DNA of 64,000 bases from Nitrososphaerales archaeon (GCA_030041355.1 JASHNZ010000105.1:1-64000), one strand, 5' to 3'; positions 9,387 through 18,025 are shown, counted from the stretch's first letter. Notes: generated by a model not told the origin, from the sequence alone. Translations and numbers: made by a program.

Positions 9387-9510
9387 CTCCGTATAAGCAT
9401 GGTTGGAAGGCTTATAGAAATCTCGGTTTCCGGAATATATCGAAAAACCAAAAGAGAGCTCATCTCACTTCTGACACAACAAAAAACACCACGGCGTGAA
9501 ATCTGCCCTA

Positions 9511-9530
9511 ATCCCTAACAGGTAAGGGAT
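9511..9530 (+). promoter_or_regulatory. ATCCCTAAC-type palindrome upstream of membrane protein gene
   Basis: ATCCCTAAC-AG-GTAAGGGAT: nine-base arms with one mismatch around an AG spacer. The same element, perfect, occurs upstream of hsp20 at 18659-18678. Fourteen bases separate it from the downstream ATTATCA-type element. Two copies of a composite of this complexity point to a specific regulator. Confidence 0.65.
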
Positions 9531-9544
9531 TTACTGATATTGTC

Positions 9545-9562
9545 ATTATCAAATTTGGTAAT
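9545..9562 (+). promoter_or_regulatory. Regulon operator (ATTATCA-AATT-TGGTAAT) plus TATA box
   Basis: 7-4-7 inverted repeat with one mismatch, followed 10 bp later by a TATA-like box (CTTTAATT, 9572-9579) and then GTG 9607 at the expected leaderless position. It belongs to the family of about 19 sites described in the findings. Confidence 0.65.
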
Positions 9563-9606
9563 CGTGTCACGGCTTTAATTACCGATGCTTCCCACATGAA
9601 TCACAA

Positions 9607-10188
9607 GTGAGAGCAAAAGTGACTTCACTTGAAACAAAGCAACGTAACTACTTGCAACCAACCGGTGCAAGCAAATGGGCGGAAAGATTCATCTGGGCAG
9701 CTGTGGCTCAAGGACTGATAGCGACCATCGCCACGATCTTGATACTTGATCCACTCAGCTACTTCGGCATCAACTGGTACTACAATCCAGGGATGGTCAT
9801 CGCAGGCGGAGGCGGCGGAACATGGATGTTCACAGGTTATATTCTATACCTTGTGGTTGGAGTTGTCGCCATAGCAGTGACAGCACTCTTCTACTTCTAC
9901 TTCGAAGCGATCCAAGGTAAAGTATACCACGGGCTTTCGAACTATCTTGCATGGGGACACTACATTTTGATGAACATAGGCGTGGCGGGATCTATGCTTA
10001 TCATGATGTATGGTGGATACATTGCGGGATGGGAAGCTGGAGCTCTAAAGTACACAGACTATCAAATTCATGTAGCCGATCTGAGCAAAGTCGAAGACCC
10101 TATTGGCGCTCTAGTCATAGTGGCATGTCTGGGAGCATTACTGGGCGGCATCGGATATCTAACCAACCACTACTTTACTAAAAGGTAG
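9607..10188 (+). CDS. Four-helix membrane protein of unknown function
   Basis: 193 aa from GTG 9607, which fits a leaderless transcript given the TATA box at 9572-9579. Four hydrophobic helices are visible at about residues 27-48, 70-97, 112-135 and 165-187. The second loop carries a glycine run (AGGGGGTWMF) and helix 3 contains WGHYILMNIG, with His that could bind a metal or heme. I cannot name the family. The shared composite promoter with hsp20 suggests induction under the same stress. Confidence 0.75.
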   Translation: MRAKVTSLETKQRNYLQPTGASKWAERFIWAAVAQGLIATIATILILDPLSYFGINWYYNPGMVIAGGGGGTWMFTGYILYLVVGVVAIAVTALFYFYFEAIQGKVYHGLSNYLAWGHYILMNIGVAGSMLIMMYGGYIAGWEAGALKYTDYQIHVADLSKVEDPIGALVIVACLGALLGGIGYLTNHYFTKR

Positions 10189-10237
10189 AAGAAAGCGAAA
10201 GAGTGATGTGGAGCAAACTCCCATCCTCTTCACCCAA

Positions 10238-10243
10238 TTTTTT
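10238..10243 (+). terminator. Oligo-T terminator
   Basis: A run of six T (followed by ATTTT) just after the membrane-protein gene. Archaeal RNA polymerase terminates at such U-tracts without needing a hairpin. Confidence 0.45.
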
Positions 10244-10266
10244 ATTTTAGGAAAAAGGAGTCTGAT

Positions 10267-10464
10267 TTGAAATTGAGAAAGGAGTACACAACGGTAAAGA
10301 TACCTACTGAGCTAGCCAAAAAATTGGATGAAGTCGGCAAAAATCTGGGCTATACAAGCAGAGCCGAAATAGTTGATGACGCCATACGACGTTTCATTGA
10401 ATTAAGGAATCTAGAACAGGAACAAGAGCTGGTACATCGTCCTCCGCTAATAAAAGCTCATTGA
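10267..10464 (+). CDS. Ribbon-helix-helix (CopG-type) regulator
   Basis: 65 aa with a TTG start and an AAAGGAG ribosome-binding site 6 nt upstream. The sequence KEYTTVKIPTELAKKLDEVG (strand then helix A) and YTSRAEIVDDAIRRFIEL (helix B) is the classic RHH pattern. Such proteins bind DNA as dimers through the N-terminal strand. The CBS-domain gene starts 19 bp downstream, so the two are probably co-transcribed. Target unknown; autoregulation is common for the family. Confidence 0.8.
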   Translation: MKLRKEYTTVKIPTELAKKLDEVGKNLGYTSRAEIVDDAIRRFIELRNLEQEQELVHRPPLIKAH

Positions 10465-10483
10465 GATTGGAAGCGAATTCCAG

Positions 10484-10948
10484 TTGAGTTCAACGAAAGT
10501 GCAAGCCGCAGCAATTCACGTTGGCGACGTGATGACAAGCGATCTCGTAACAGTACAAGAAAATGATAAAGTCTCGACAACCGTTAGGCGTCTTCTTAAA
10601 CGGTCTGTGGGTTCCGTTCTAGTGATGCACGGACAAGATCATCTGGTCGGCATTATCACAAAAGGTGATGTCCTTCGCGAAGTTGTCATGAGACATCTAG
10701 ATCCCGATGTCATAAAGGCAAAAGAAATAATGTCCGAACCGGTAATCACAATTGATGAGAATTCAACACTCGAGGAGGCATCAAAATTGATGATCTCAAA
10801 GAAAGTCTCAAAGCTAGCAGTTCTAGATGATGGCATTCCGAAGGGGATAATCACATCGACCGACATAATCAGGGTAGAGCCGCTTCAAGTGAATTATCTT
10901 GAAGAACTGGTACGAGCAAGATTCGTCCCACGAGATCTGCGACAATAA
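10484..10948 (+). CDS. CBS-domain pair protein
   Basis: 154 aa, TTG start. Two CBS motifs occupy about residues 11-70 (VGDVMTSDLVTVQEND ... LVGIITKGDVLREV) and 77-133 (AKEIMSEPVITIDEN ... PKGIITSTDIIRV). Tandem CBS modules bind adenine nucleotides and sense energy state. No effector domain is attached, so it probably acts on a partner. It follows the RHH regulator in an apparent operon. Confidence 0.88.
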   Translation: MSSTKVQAAAIHVGDVMTSDLVTVQENDKVSTTVRRLLKRSVGSVLVMHGQDHLVGIITKGDVLREVVMRHLDPDVIKAKEIMSEPVITIDENSTLEEASKLMISKKVSKLAVLDDGIPKGIITSTDIIRVEPLQVNYLEELVRARFVPRDLRQ

Positions 10949-11004
10949 AGGGAAGGAAACAGATTCGCTGGGAGAAAGTTGTAGATCTCGTTTTCTAAAA
11001 AGCT

Positions 11005-12509
11005 AAGCCAACCGGCCCGATAGAAAAAAATTGCTGCATGGTTTGATTCGAGGATTGGCCTTTCGTATCCGTTCCTTCGGGACGCACGTGCTTACTCGAT
11101 CAATCCTACTTACTGGCTCGGTGCGCTCACTATTGTCGCCTTCGTGATTCAGGGCATTGCTGGCATCATGATGATGCTTTACTATATTCCGACCCTACGC
11201 AGGGTTATTCCTCGACGCCATCTATTTTCCAGAGCGTCATCGACGATCGTTTCCTCGAAACGGTTCACCTTTACACCGCATATGCTATGATCTTGCTATC
11301 TTTCATGCACATGATTCGGGGATATTTTGTTTCAGTGCGTAAGAAACCAAGAGAGGCGGTGTGGATAATTGGAATGATCATGGGTTTCGTTACCTTGGCT
11401 TGGGATTTGCGGGTTACTTGCTTCCTTGGTCCGCCGTCTCAAAATCTGCCACTGACGTCGGTACAGGCATGATCAGGTGCTCCGCCCCAACCATTTTCGT
11501 CGTTCCTCCAATTCCTACTGGTGGGATCAAGCGGCGACTCTGGCGTCTTGCTCCGTTTTTACGACCTCCATGTTGTGGTTTTGCCAGCTGTTTTGCCAAT
11601 TCTCCTTGCGATGAAGATGTACATGCTCGAAGCCCCATGGTATTTCGGAACCGGCGAGAGGATTGGAAAACCTTCCCGAAAGTAAGAAAAAATTGATTCC
11701 AATCTTCCCTGATATTACATTCTATCTGATAGAGCTAGCTGCCTCCTTCGGCTCTGCCATGCTTCTAATTTCTGCATTGTTTTCGTTGAATCTGCCACTG
11801 ATGTATACGCCGCAGCTCGCAGCGCAGTAAACGTCGCAGCCCGATTGGTACTTCCTGTGGATTTATCAAATCTTGAAAATGCAAGTCTTGGAAACCGCAG
11901 GATTTCCCGTTGCTCTTTCGATTATCACTTTAGTCTTTGTGATCCTTGTGTTGCTTCCTTTCATTGATCGATGCGAGGCAAGAAGCATCGGTAAAAGAAT
12001 GAAGTTCGTAACCTTGGGGGCGATCTTCGTGGCTGAGGTAGCTGCTCTATCGGTGTGGGGAAAGCTCACTCCAGGAAAGGTCATTCCCAACGAGCAGAGG
12101 GCCCTCGTCTTAGGAGGAATTGGATTGCTCGTCACCTTGGGGTCGGTCGCATTCTATAAGTTACTCGGAAGGCCTAACGCCATTGTCAAAAAAGACGCCT
12201 CTAGTGCAGAATCGAGAAATCCCATCTTGCTCTGAACCGTTGTCAAGATCGGCTTCTCTCTGGACGGCCGGTTGGTTCGCTGCCTTACTCGGACTAGGTA
12301 CGTTTGCAATTGGCATCACAATTAATTCAGTCGTACCGTTGGCAATTGGAGGTGCAAATTCGCTACTCATAAAAACTCTAGCGGTTTCCCTTGCTGGCCT
12401 GTCTGTCTCCGTGTGTGGTATCGTCTTTCTTACGTATAGGCTTGAACTGGACTCTGGGTCTCTAAAGCGACGAATCCGAGCATTCGAAGTTGGGTGGAAA
12501 GAAGGTTGA
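11005..12509 (+). pseudogene. Decayed second copy of cytochrome b
   Basis: Matches the intact cytochrome b at 1075-2646 along nearly its full length, starting at the segment KPTGPIEK (11005), but is broken many times. There is an extra A near 11026-11032, frameshifts near 11195, 11397, 11490 and 12225, and an in-frame TAA at 11828-11830 where Tyr is expected before TSQPDWYFLW. The cluster has at least four frameshifts and one nonsense codon, so it is a true pseudogene. The surviving text still shows Lys at the unusual heme-ligand position (KMYMLEA). No Rieske gene accompanies it. Confidence 0.9.
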
Positions 12510-12854
12510 GTTCGATGCCTTGTCTCGATATGGTACGAGAATCGTAGCTTTTCTCCTACTAGTCGAAGCAGTGTCAGTTTTCTTACTTTGGAGCTTAAGC
12601 TCAGTGAGCCAGGCTGGCGAGGGAGTATTCGCCCTTTTCCTAGAAATCGACCTCGTCTCACTTGCCATGATCTCTAATGCTATAGATCTTAGAAGAATGA
12701 CGTTCGGCCGAACCAAGTTTTCTTGCTGGCAGGTTGCTGTCTGATTTTGGTGTTCGTCTTTGTCAGTCTCGCGCTTTTAGCAAGGAATAAGCACGATGTG
12801 CAGATCCATCCAGAACTCCTAATTATGATCTCGTTAAGACCAGCGGACCGCTGA
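12490..12854 (+). pseudogene. Decayed copy of the small membrane protein
   Basis: The frame after the cytochrome b pseudogene aligns with the 90-aa protein at 2643-2915 (VEAVSVFLLWSLSSVSQAGEG against IQVISLYFLWTLNTVNEIGEG), then shifts frame near 12685 and continues as VFLLAGCCLILVFVFVSLAL. The duplicated unit therefore contained both genes. The next 210 bp show no gene. Confidence 0.8.
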
Positions 12855-13064
12855 GTATCAATATCCCTGATGCTAAGCTTCTGACTTACCTCGTAGCTTT
12901 GGGCAAAAGTGCGGTTTGGCCGTCGATGGAGCACTGGGACAGGAAAGCTAATTCTCATGCGCCGAACCCTCGACCAATCACGGTTTCAAGACGGCTTGCT
13001 CCGAAACCGAATTTTACAGCAATTCAAAGATAAATGAACGCGCCTTTTCGGGTCTGCATGTATC

Positions 13065-13709
13065 CTAATCGCTCTCTTCTTCTGAGAGCCTCATCTCGAT
13101 CTCTTTGAGTTTCCTCTCAAGTGCCAATTTCTCCTCTTCGAGGGACTCTCTCGCAGCCTGGCGCGATCGCTGGGCTGATGCCTTTTTGGGCATGAAGTAG
13201 TTCCTTATCGCGCCGAAGATCCCACCTGAGATGCCACAGGCAGCTACTCCGTAGGGTCCAAACAGTAGTCCTACGACAGCCCCCGTGCCTGTGCCATAAA
13301 CATAGCCATGCATAATATCACTCGACCAGTTCTGAATCACGACGAGTCCCGTTAGGGCATAATTAGTGGCATAGAGAGCGACGTATAGGGGGGTATACGC
13401 TTTGACCACGATGATATCCAGAAACCAGAGATATCCTGTGAAGACATTCCCTACTGTCAGGAGGATGAGAAGCTCCTTGTTTAAGGACACGCGCCCCAGC
13501 CTCGTCGTCCACAGACCTACCACAAGAACCAATGGGAACCAAACGAGGCCTAAAAGCCAATACGGAACTCCATAGAGAGATGCCAGCCGGGAAAAGTGAA
13601 CCACGAAGATATTAGTTACGAACGCTTTCTCTGACCACGCGTGATAAAAAGCCTCCACTATCCCTACGAGAGAAAGTGCAATGAATACCTTCGATGTGAT
13701 TCCGTGCAT
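13065..13709 (-). CDS. VKOR-like membrane protein without redox cysteines
   Basis: 214 aa from ATG 13709 (placed by the TATA box at 13736-13743). The first 125 residues keep the vitamin K epoxide reductase pattern: FSRLASLYGVPYWLLGLVWF matches the SSRYAxLFGIPxALLG region, and GNVFTGYLWFLDIIVVKAYTPLYVAL matches the helix carrying CxxC. The active-site CxxC reads TPLY and the loop cysteine is gone. Residues 135-165 form a glycine-rich membrane segment and the last 45 residues are a charged coiled coil. It is probably a non-catalytic paralogue or scaffold. The operator at 13754-13771 drives it. Confidence 0.7.
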   Translation of the reverse strand: MHGITSKVFIALSLVGIVEAFYHAWSEKAFVTNIFVVHFSRLASLYGVPYWLLGLVWFPLVLVVGLWTTRLGRVSLNKELLILLTVGNVFTGYLWFLDIIVVKAYTPLYVALYATNYALTGLVVIQNWSSDIMHGYVYGTGTGAVVGLLFGPYGVAACGISGGIFGAIRNYFMPKKASAQRSRQAARESLEEEKLALERKLKEIEMRLSEEESD

Positions 13710-13753
13710 TTCGCATGTCAAAAGGCAGACGCATCTTTTAAGTGAAGCATACG

Positions 13754-13771
13754 ATTCTCAATTTTGAGAAT
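13754..13771 (-). promoter_or_regulatory. Regulon operator ATTCTCA-ATTT-TGAGAAT
   Basis: Perfect 7-4-7 inverted repeat. On the minus strand a TATA-like box (CTTAAAAG, 13736-13743) follows after 10 bp, then ATG 13709. The divergent hemerythrin gene has its own TATA (near 13818) and is probably not served by this site. Confidence 0.75.
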
Positions 13772-13873
13772 TATTCCTTCCGGAATATGGAAGATCCTCA
13801 CCGTCAAGGCCCTTTCCTTAAATTCCCAATTTCACAGTTCTCTCTTTGGTTCTCTCGCTAAGGGGAATCCCAA

Positions 13874-14368
13874 TTGAACATTATAGAACAGTTGATGGTC
13901 GAACACGCGGCCTTGAGGCTGCATTTTCACTTCGCCAGAGAAAAAGACTTCGATGCAATATACGAGCTGGAGGAATTTGTCAGAACCTGTCATGCAAGAA
14001 TTGAAGACGAGCTTGTGTTCCCAAAGCTAAAGGCCTGGATTCCGCAATCCCTCAAGGATACTCTGGGGAAGGACCTTTCAAGGCTCGAGGCCGATCACAA
14101 GTTGATTGAAAAAATTGGAGACCAAATCAGGGCCAGAACTGTGGAGGGAGATGCCGAGACGCTCACGAAACGCATCTTGTTATACATGAATACTGTAGAG
14201 TCACATAACGCAGGCGAGGAATCCCTGATTTTCCCTTATTGGAAGGCGAGCGAAACAGAGGAATGTGAAGCGAAATCGGGAGCTTGGAAAGTCATTCAGA
14301 GTTTTGGACTAAACCGATATTTTGCCATAACTGGATTCTCTGGAAAATTGGCAGAAACGATACGCTGA
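13874..14368 (+). CDS. Hemerythrin HHE-domain protein
   Basis: 164 aa, TTG start. Metal-ligand candidates are in order: H11 (VEHAALR), H40 and E44/E45 (CHARIEDELVFP), H75 (EADHKLIE), H111 and E115 (ESHNAGEESLIFP), the four-helix di-iron pattern. Family members bind O2 or NO or store iron and often act in oxidative or nitrosative stress. The last 35 residues extend beyond the usual domain. A TATA-like box lies near 13818-13825 and an AAGGGGAA ribosome-binding site precedes the start. Confidence 0.85.
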   Translation: MNIIEQLMVEHAALRLHFHFAREKDFDAIYELEEFVRTCHARIEDELVFPKLKAWIPQSLKDTLGKDLSRLEADHKLIEKIGDQIRARTVEGDAETLTKRILLYMNTVESHNAGEESLIFPYWKASETEECEAKSGAWKVIQSFGLNRYFAITGFSGKLAETIR

Positions 14369-14433
14369 ATGATTTTGATCATCAGGATTATCCATCGATA
14401 TGATAAGTTAGATTCTTGACGGTTAGCTCCTAT

Positions 14434-14862
14434 TCAGGGGAAGATTTGTTCGCAAGTCTCCGCATCCACTACTTTTATGGCTTTGTAAGGGCAGGTTTGT
14501 GAAGCCGATATTATCGTGTCGCTGGGCACTTCTCGGTCCATTACTTCTCGCATTCCTAGAGGTTCATACTGCTTTCCGCTTAGGCGTGACTCGTCCAGAG
14601 CGAACACCTCAGGCGCGATCCTAACGCAGCTCTCTGCGCCCATGCAGAGATTTTGCTCGATACTCAGTATTAATCGTCTGTTGTCCCTGGTTACGATTTC
14701 CATCTCGCCCCTTCTTTGCAACCCGTCGAGCTTAGTCGAGACAAGTCGAAGAATCACATCGGAATAATCTTCGTCCTCCCTCTTGGCCCAAGTCAGTTTT
14801 TCAAAGGCCTTAGGATTGACGACTATCGTATTCCCTTCAGACGTTACCTCCTGCTCGAGCAT
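14434..14862 (-). CDS. 3Fe-4S ferredoxin with antitoxin-like N-terminal domain
   Basis: 142 aa. The first 50 residues (TIVVNPKAFEKLTWAKREDEDYSDVILRLV) look like the strand plus helix of archaeal VapB-type antitoxins. Residues 62-137 are a small ferredoxin with C73-x5-C79 (CMGAESC), VRIAPEVFALDE and TCPYKAI (C124). Three ligands with this spacing are typical of P450-type [3Fe-4S] ferredoxins. The combination would give a redox-active DNA-binding protein, which is inference. It is driven by the operator at 14913-14930. Confidence 0.72.
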   Translation of the reverse strand: MLEQEVTSEGNTIVVNPKAFEKLTWAKREDEDYSDVILRLVSTKLDGLQRRGEMEIVTRDNRRLILSIEQNLCMGAESCVRIAPEVFALDESRLSGKQYEPLGMREVMDREVPSDTIISASQTCPYKAIKVVDAETCEQIFP

Positions 14863-14912
14863 TTTATTTTCAGACTCCCTGTTCTCCTTCTGAAAATAAA
14901 AGGTTGCAGACG

Positions 14913-14930
14913 ATTCTCAGTTTTGAGAAT
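14913..14930 (-). promoter_or_regulatory. Regulon operator ATTCTCA-GTTT-TGAGAAT
   Basis: Perfect 7-4-7 inverted repeat; a TATA-like box (TTTTATTT on the minus strand, about 14893-14902) follows after about 10 bp and the ferredoxin ATG (14862) lies 50 bp from the site. Confidence 0.75.
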
Positions 14931-15005
14931 GACTAAACTCGGTTCGCGTGTTGTTGATGGAATGAGATCATCAAACAGCCAACGTTGCAATATTAGAAAA
15001 CGCGA

Positions 15006-15491
15006 TTAGCTGTAAGGGACGCCTGTCATCTTTTGGTCTTTGGACAAGTGAGGTCTAATCTTCGATTCCAACAATGCCTTGGGTACCGCTCCAACCACTC
15101 CATCAACTGCACGTCCATCCTTGAAAATGAGAATTGTTGGAATACTTCTAACATGAAACTGATTGGAAATTACAGGGCTCTCGTCAACATTCAGTTTTCC
15201 AAAAGCGACTCTTCCTGCATAATCCTCTGCAAGCTCCTCGATGATAGGGCTAACCAGTCTGCATGGACCACACCACGGAGCCCAAAAATCTACGATCATT
15301 AGAGTGTGTTTTGACACTTCAGAAGCGAAATTTGTGTCATTGAGAGCTGTAGGCTTTGCACTCGTACTGTTTTGAGCGTTCTTCTGAGCCTTCATTCGCA
15401 GTACTTCTTCGAACTTTCTTTGATTGATTCGCTGTAATTCATCATTTTGATTTTGAGATTCATTCAATTCTTGCGCACCAATAACTCGCAT
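15006..15491 (-). CDS. Thioredoxin with N-terminal extension
   Basis: 161 aa. A polar, Gln/Asn-rich helix of about 50 residues precedes a complete thioredoxin fold: DFWAPWCGPCRLVSPI (active site WCGPC), FGKLNVDES, RSIPTILIFKDG with the cis-proline. It reduces disulfides in the cytoplasm. It follows the DUF302 gene by 5 bp, so the three genes SQR remnant, DUF302 and thioredoxin form one transcript. Confidence 0.92.
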   Translation of the reverse strand: MRVIGAQELNESQNQNDELQRINQRKFEEVLRMKAQKNAQNSTSAKPTALNDTNFASEVSKHTLMIVDFWAPWCGPCRLVSPIIEELAEDYAGRVAFGKLNVDESPVISNQFHVRSIPTILIFKDGRAVDGVVGAVPKALLESKIRPHLSKDQKMTGVPYS

Positions 15492-15496
15492 TTTCT

Positions 15497-15919
15497 CTAA
15501 ACAATTGCATCCAAGGCCAGCTTCAACTCACTTTCCACTTCTTGGGCTAGGGGGTTTAGATCAAATAATTTCAAGACTTCGATAGCTTTGGTAGGCCTGT
15601 ATAATGAAATTAGCGTCCTCCCGTCGTCTTCGTACACCACAATCTTGCAGGGCAAGATCAAACCGACCTCTTTGTGGGCATCGATCGCTCTCTTCGCATG
15701 CTTTGGACTGCACACATCTAGTATCACGTATTCTTCCGTGTCTTCACCGAGCTTTTCCTTGATTATCTTCTTGACGTCAATGTTACTCAAGACGCCAAAG
15801 CCCCTCTTCGAGAGCTCTTGAGTAAGCTTCTCAACTGTCCTCCTCACGGGCGCCGCGCTTTGCCTAGAATACTCAATACGCATTTCGTTATCCATGATGG
15901 CGCACTGCACTCTTACCAT
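15497..15919 (-). CDS. DUF302 family protein
   Basis: 140 aa. The core reads GFGVLSNIDVKKIIKEKLGE, YVILDVCSPKHAKRAIDAHKEVGLILPCKIVVYEDDGRTLISLYRP, which is the DUF302 signature. Two cysteines (in DVCSPKH and LPCKIV) are typical. The family often sits beside sulfide:quinone oxidoreductase and thioredoxin genes, as here; a role in sulfur or redox metabolism is inferred from that context. Its 5' end overlaps the SQR remnant by 7 bp. Confidence 0.85.
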   Translation of the reverse strand: MVRVQCAIMDNEMRIEYSRQSAAPVRRTVEKLTQELSKRGFGVLSNIDVKKIIKEKLGEDTEEYVILDVCSPKHAKRAIDAHKEVGLILPCKIVVYEDDGRTLISLYRPTKAIEVLKLFDLNPLAQEVESELKLALDAIV

Positions 15920-16450
15920 TTGCCGATTAAAGGCTTAATCTCGTGAGGGTTGATTAGTATTTCTTCCGGCTGTGAACTTGAACTCGTCTTGCCAAAGTAC
16001 GGCAGGAACAACCATTCCCAAGATCCTTTCATACCGGACCAGTATATCCGGCTAAACACTCTCCTCATTTCATATTTCACAAAAGAGGAATATTGATTTC
16101 TTGGCGGCTTGGCGTAGATACCAGACATGAAAATTGCTTTCGTACTCCCCAATTCCATTGGACAATTAATACGACCGTTGTACATTTCCCGGGCCTCGTA
16201 GCTTCCGGTTATGTCCCGTTCGAGATTTTTTGACAAAAGCATGCATTCGAGATGCGCGACAACCCCTGACTTGGAGATTGGAATATCTGTCGCGTCGCCA
16301 ATGGCATAAACCTCATCAAAACGCTTGACATTTAGAGTCTTCCTCAGTCCGTCGGAATCCATTCATCTTTATCCGATCCGATTTCAGAGTGTCTGATTAC
16401 TTTTGCGCCTCGGGGAGGAGGGACTGCAAGCAATAGATCATATTCAAACT
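15913..16450 (-). pseudogene. Remnant of sulfide:quinone oxidoreductase-like flavoprotein
   Basis: Only the C-terminal third survives. From 15913 to 16362 the frame reads VYAIGDATDIPISKSGVVAHLECMLLSKNL, the second FAD-binding motif and quinone-end of SQR/NDH-2-like proteins. Upstream, in another frame, EYDLLLAVPPPRGAKVIRHSEIG and EWIP continue the homology, so a frameshift lies near 16355; a TAG at about 16456 ends it. The N-terminal FAD domain is absent. The gene appears truncated and inactive. Confidence 0.7.
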
Positions 16451-16473
16451 TCTAACCTTCCAGAGAATTGATT

Positions 16474-17292
16474 CTAGTTCTTCAAGTTCAGTTTTCCCAT
16501 CTTCCAGGGTTTCATTACTAGATCCCATGGTGTAATAACTCCTTTTTCGCACACTAAGCATTCTGCTTTCTCAGCCATCATTATGGCAGCGGCGTTCTTC
16601 AATTTCGATCTTCCGGATAGCTTGGCCGGCTGCATTAAGTCTAGCTTTTCAATAGTAGTGTCGAGCAAGTTCGATTGAGAATGAACGACTCCCTCGTCTA
16701 GCCTTGACGTCTCAAAGATATAACTTATGATTTTGCGATCTGTAATTACACTATCATTCTTATTGCCATCGAGAAAGATCCTCCGAAATCTTCGCGTAAA
16801 CATTTCCGTCAACACTTGCCGGAGAGTTGAACTGGAAGGCATCGAGAAAATAGGTGACGCGATCTGATCTACCGAAAGAGTTGTGCTCAACAGACCCTTC
16901 TTGTATAATCCAATAATATCCCTAAGGCCAACAAGTGCACCAAGTTCAAACTTCCCTTCAACGATGGCGAATCCTGATCTTGTTTTGCCGAATAGCCGAA
17001 GGAGCCTTTCAACGTCGGCGTCTGCCGAAATACTTGCGAGCTCCTGAGCTGCATTTTCGCAAGGCTGCTTGAGAAACTCTTTGTAAGAGAAAGGATCTGT
17101 CTGAAGAAGTCTTGAAAGGCAAGAATATCCCAGAACCGCAAGGTGTTTTTCCTCTCTCTTCTTGAAACCAATCGGAATTGCGTCAATTTGATGAAATCTG
17201 AGGAGAGATGCAGCGAGAAAAAGTTGAGTTCCGCTCTCGAGCGCGGGATAGGTCCTCTTGAAAATGTCGGGCAGAGCTTCTGCTATCTTCAA
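16474..17292 (-). CDS. Protein with CBS-like domains
   Basis: 272 aa. It begins MKIAEALPDIFKRTYPALE and contains two regions that read like CBS modules: GFAIVEGKFELGALVGLRDIIGLYKKG (about 107-133) and SPIFSMPSSSTLRQVLTEMFTRRFRRIFLDGNKNDSVITDRKIISYIF (about 145-195). The C-terminal 60 residues (AEKAECLVCEKGVITPWDLVMKPW) may be part of another module. Ligand and partner are unknown. The start is TTG. Confidence 0.6.
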   Translation of the reverse strand: MKIAEALPDIFKRTYPALESGTQLFLAASLLRFHQIDAIPIGFKKREEKHLAVLGYSCLSRLLQTDPFSYKEFLKQPCENAAQELASISADADVERLLRLFGKTRSGFAIVEGKFELGALVGLRDIIGLYKKGLLSTTLSVDQIASPIFSMPSSSTLRQVLTEMFTRRFRRIFLDGNKNDSVITDRKIISYIFETSRLDEGVVHSQSNLLDTTIEKLDLMQPAKLSGRSKLKNAAAIMMAEKAECLVCEKGVITPWDLVMKPWKMGKLNLKN

Positions 17293-17386
17293 GTCTGCTT
17301 AATTGCGAGTCACCCAACGATAATATTGCTTTCCACGCAGTAATGGTATTATGGTGCATTTGTAAAAGACTGGACTGAAAGGATTT

Positions 17387-18022
17387 TTGATTCAACTGCA
17401 ATTTTCAGTTACAGCTGAAAGTTGGATAGAAAAGCTATGCCGTGATAGTTTTGCACTAATCAAAGTGATGAGTGTCAAAGCTGAAGATCAGGCGGATCGA
17501 ATTACACATTTTGTTGACATATCTTCAGAGAAATCAACAGCGGAGAACCTTTCGAAAGAACTTCGTACATTATCCGACGTAACCGAGAGCGATCTTGCTC
17601 GAGTCGGGGCAAATCGAGTTATAGGCTCCGTAACGAGCAACGAATGCGTAGTCTGCCGAGCGTTGATCGAATCTAAGACAAACACATTCATTGCTCCCGC
17701 GAACACAGAAGACGACTGTCAGATGAATTACAAGGTTTACATAAGCGGCGATGGCTTACCGATATTTCTCCAAAAGCTCCACAAGGAAGGGGTCGTTTAC
17801 GAGATAGTAGACCTCTCTCCTCTCACTTCGAACAAAGGAATTACCGCAAGGCAGCAGAAAGTGCTCAAGTCAGCTCTTGAGCTAGGCTATTACGACTTTC
17901 CCAAGAGGATCAACACTGAACAACTCGCCAACACGTTAGGAATCAAATCTGGAACTGTGTCAGAGATCCTACGTCGAGCCGAAAAGAACGTAATCAAACG
18001 TTACTTTGAAGCCGCCGAGTAA
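17387..18022 (+). CDS. HTH_10 (bacterio-opsin activator-like) transcription regulator
   Basis: 211 aa. The C-terminus (about 150-208) is a clear HTH_10 domain: GITARQQKVLKSALELGYYDFPKRI, TEQLANTLGIKSGTVSEILRRAEKNVIKRYFE. The N-terminal 140 residues include CVVC and probably form a sensor domain. Such regulators activate target genes in archaea. The TTG at 17387 gives the longest form; ATG 17468 is an alternative. It is one of several candidate regulators for the palindromes in this window. Confidence 0.82.
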   Translation: MIQLQFSVTAESWIEKLCRDSFALIKVMSVKAEDQADRITHFVDISSEKSTAENLSKELRTLSDVTESDLARVGANRVIGSVTSNECVVCRALIESKTNTFIAPANTEDDCQMNYKVYISGDGLPIFLQKLHKEGVVYEIVDLSPLTSNKGITARQQKVLKSALELGYYDFPKRINTEQLANTLGIKSGTVSEILRRAEKNVIKRYFEAAE

Positions 18023-18025
18023 GTC

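Noticed and set aside
17403-17420. TTTCAG-N6-CTGAAA inverted repeat
   Set aside because: Falls inside the longest reading of the HTH_10 gene; would matter only if translation begins at 17468, and no second copy was noticed.
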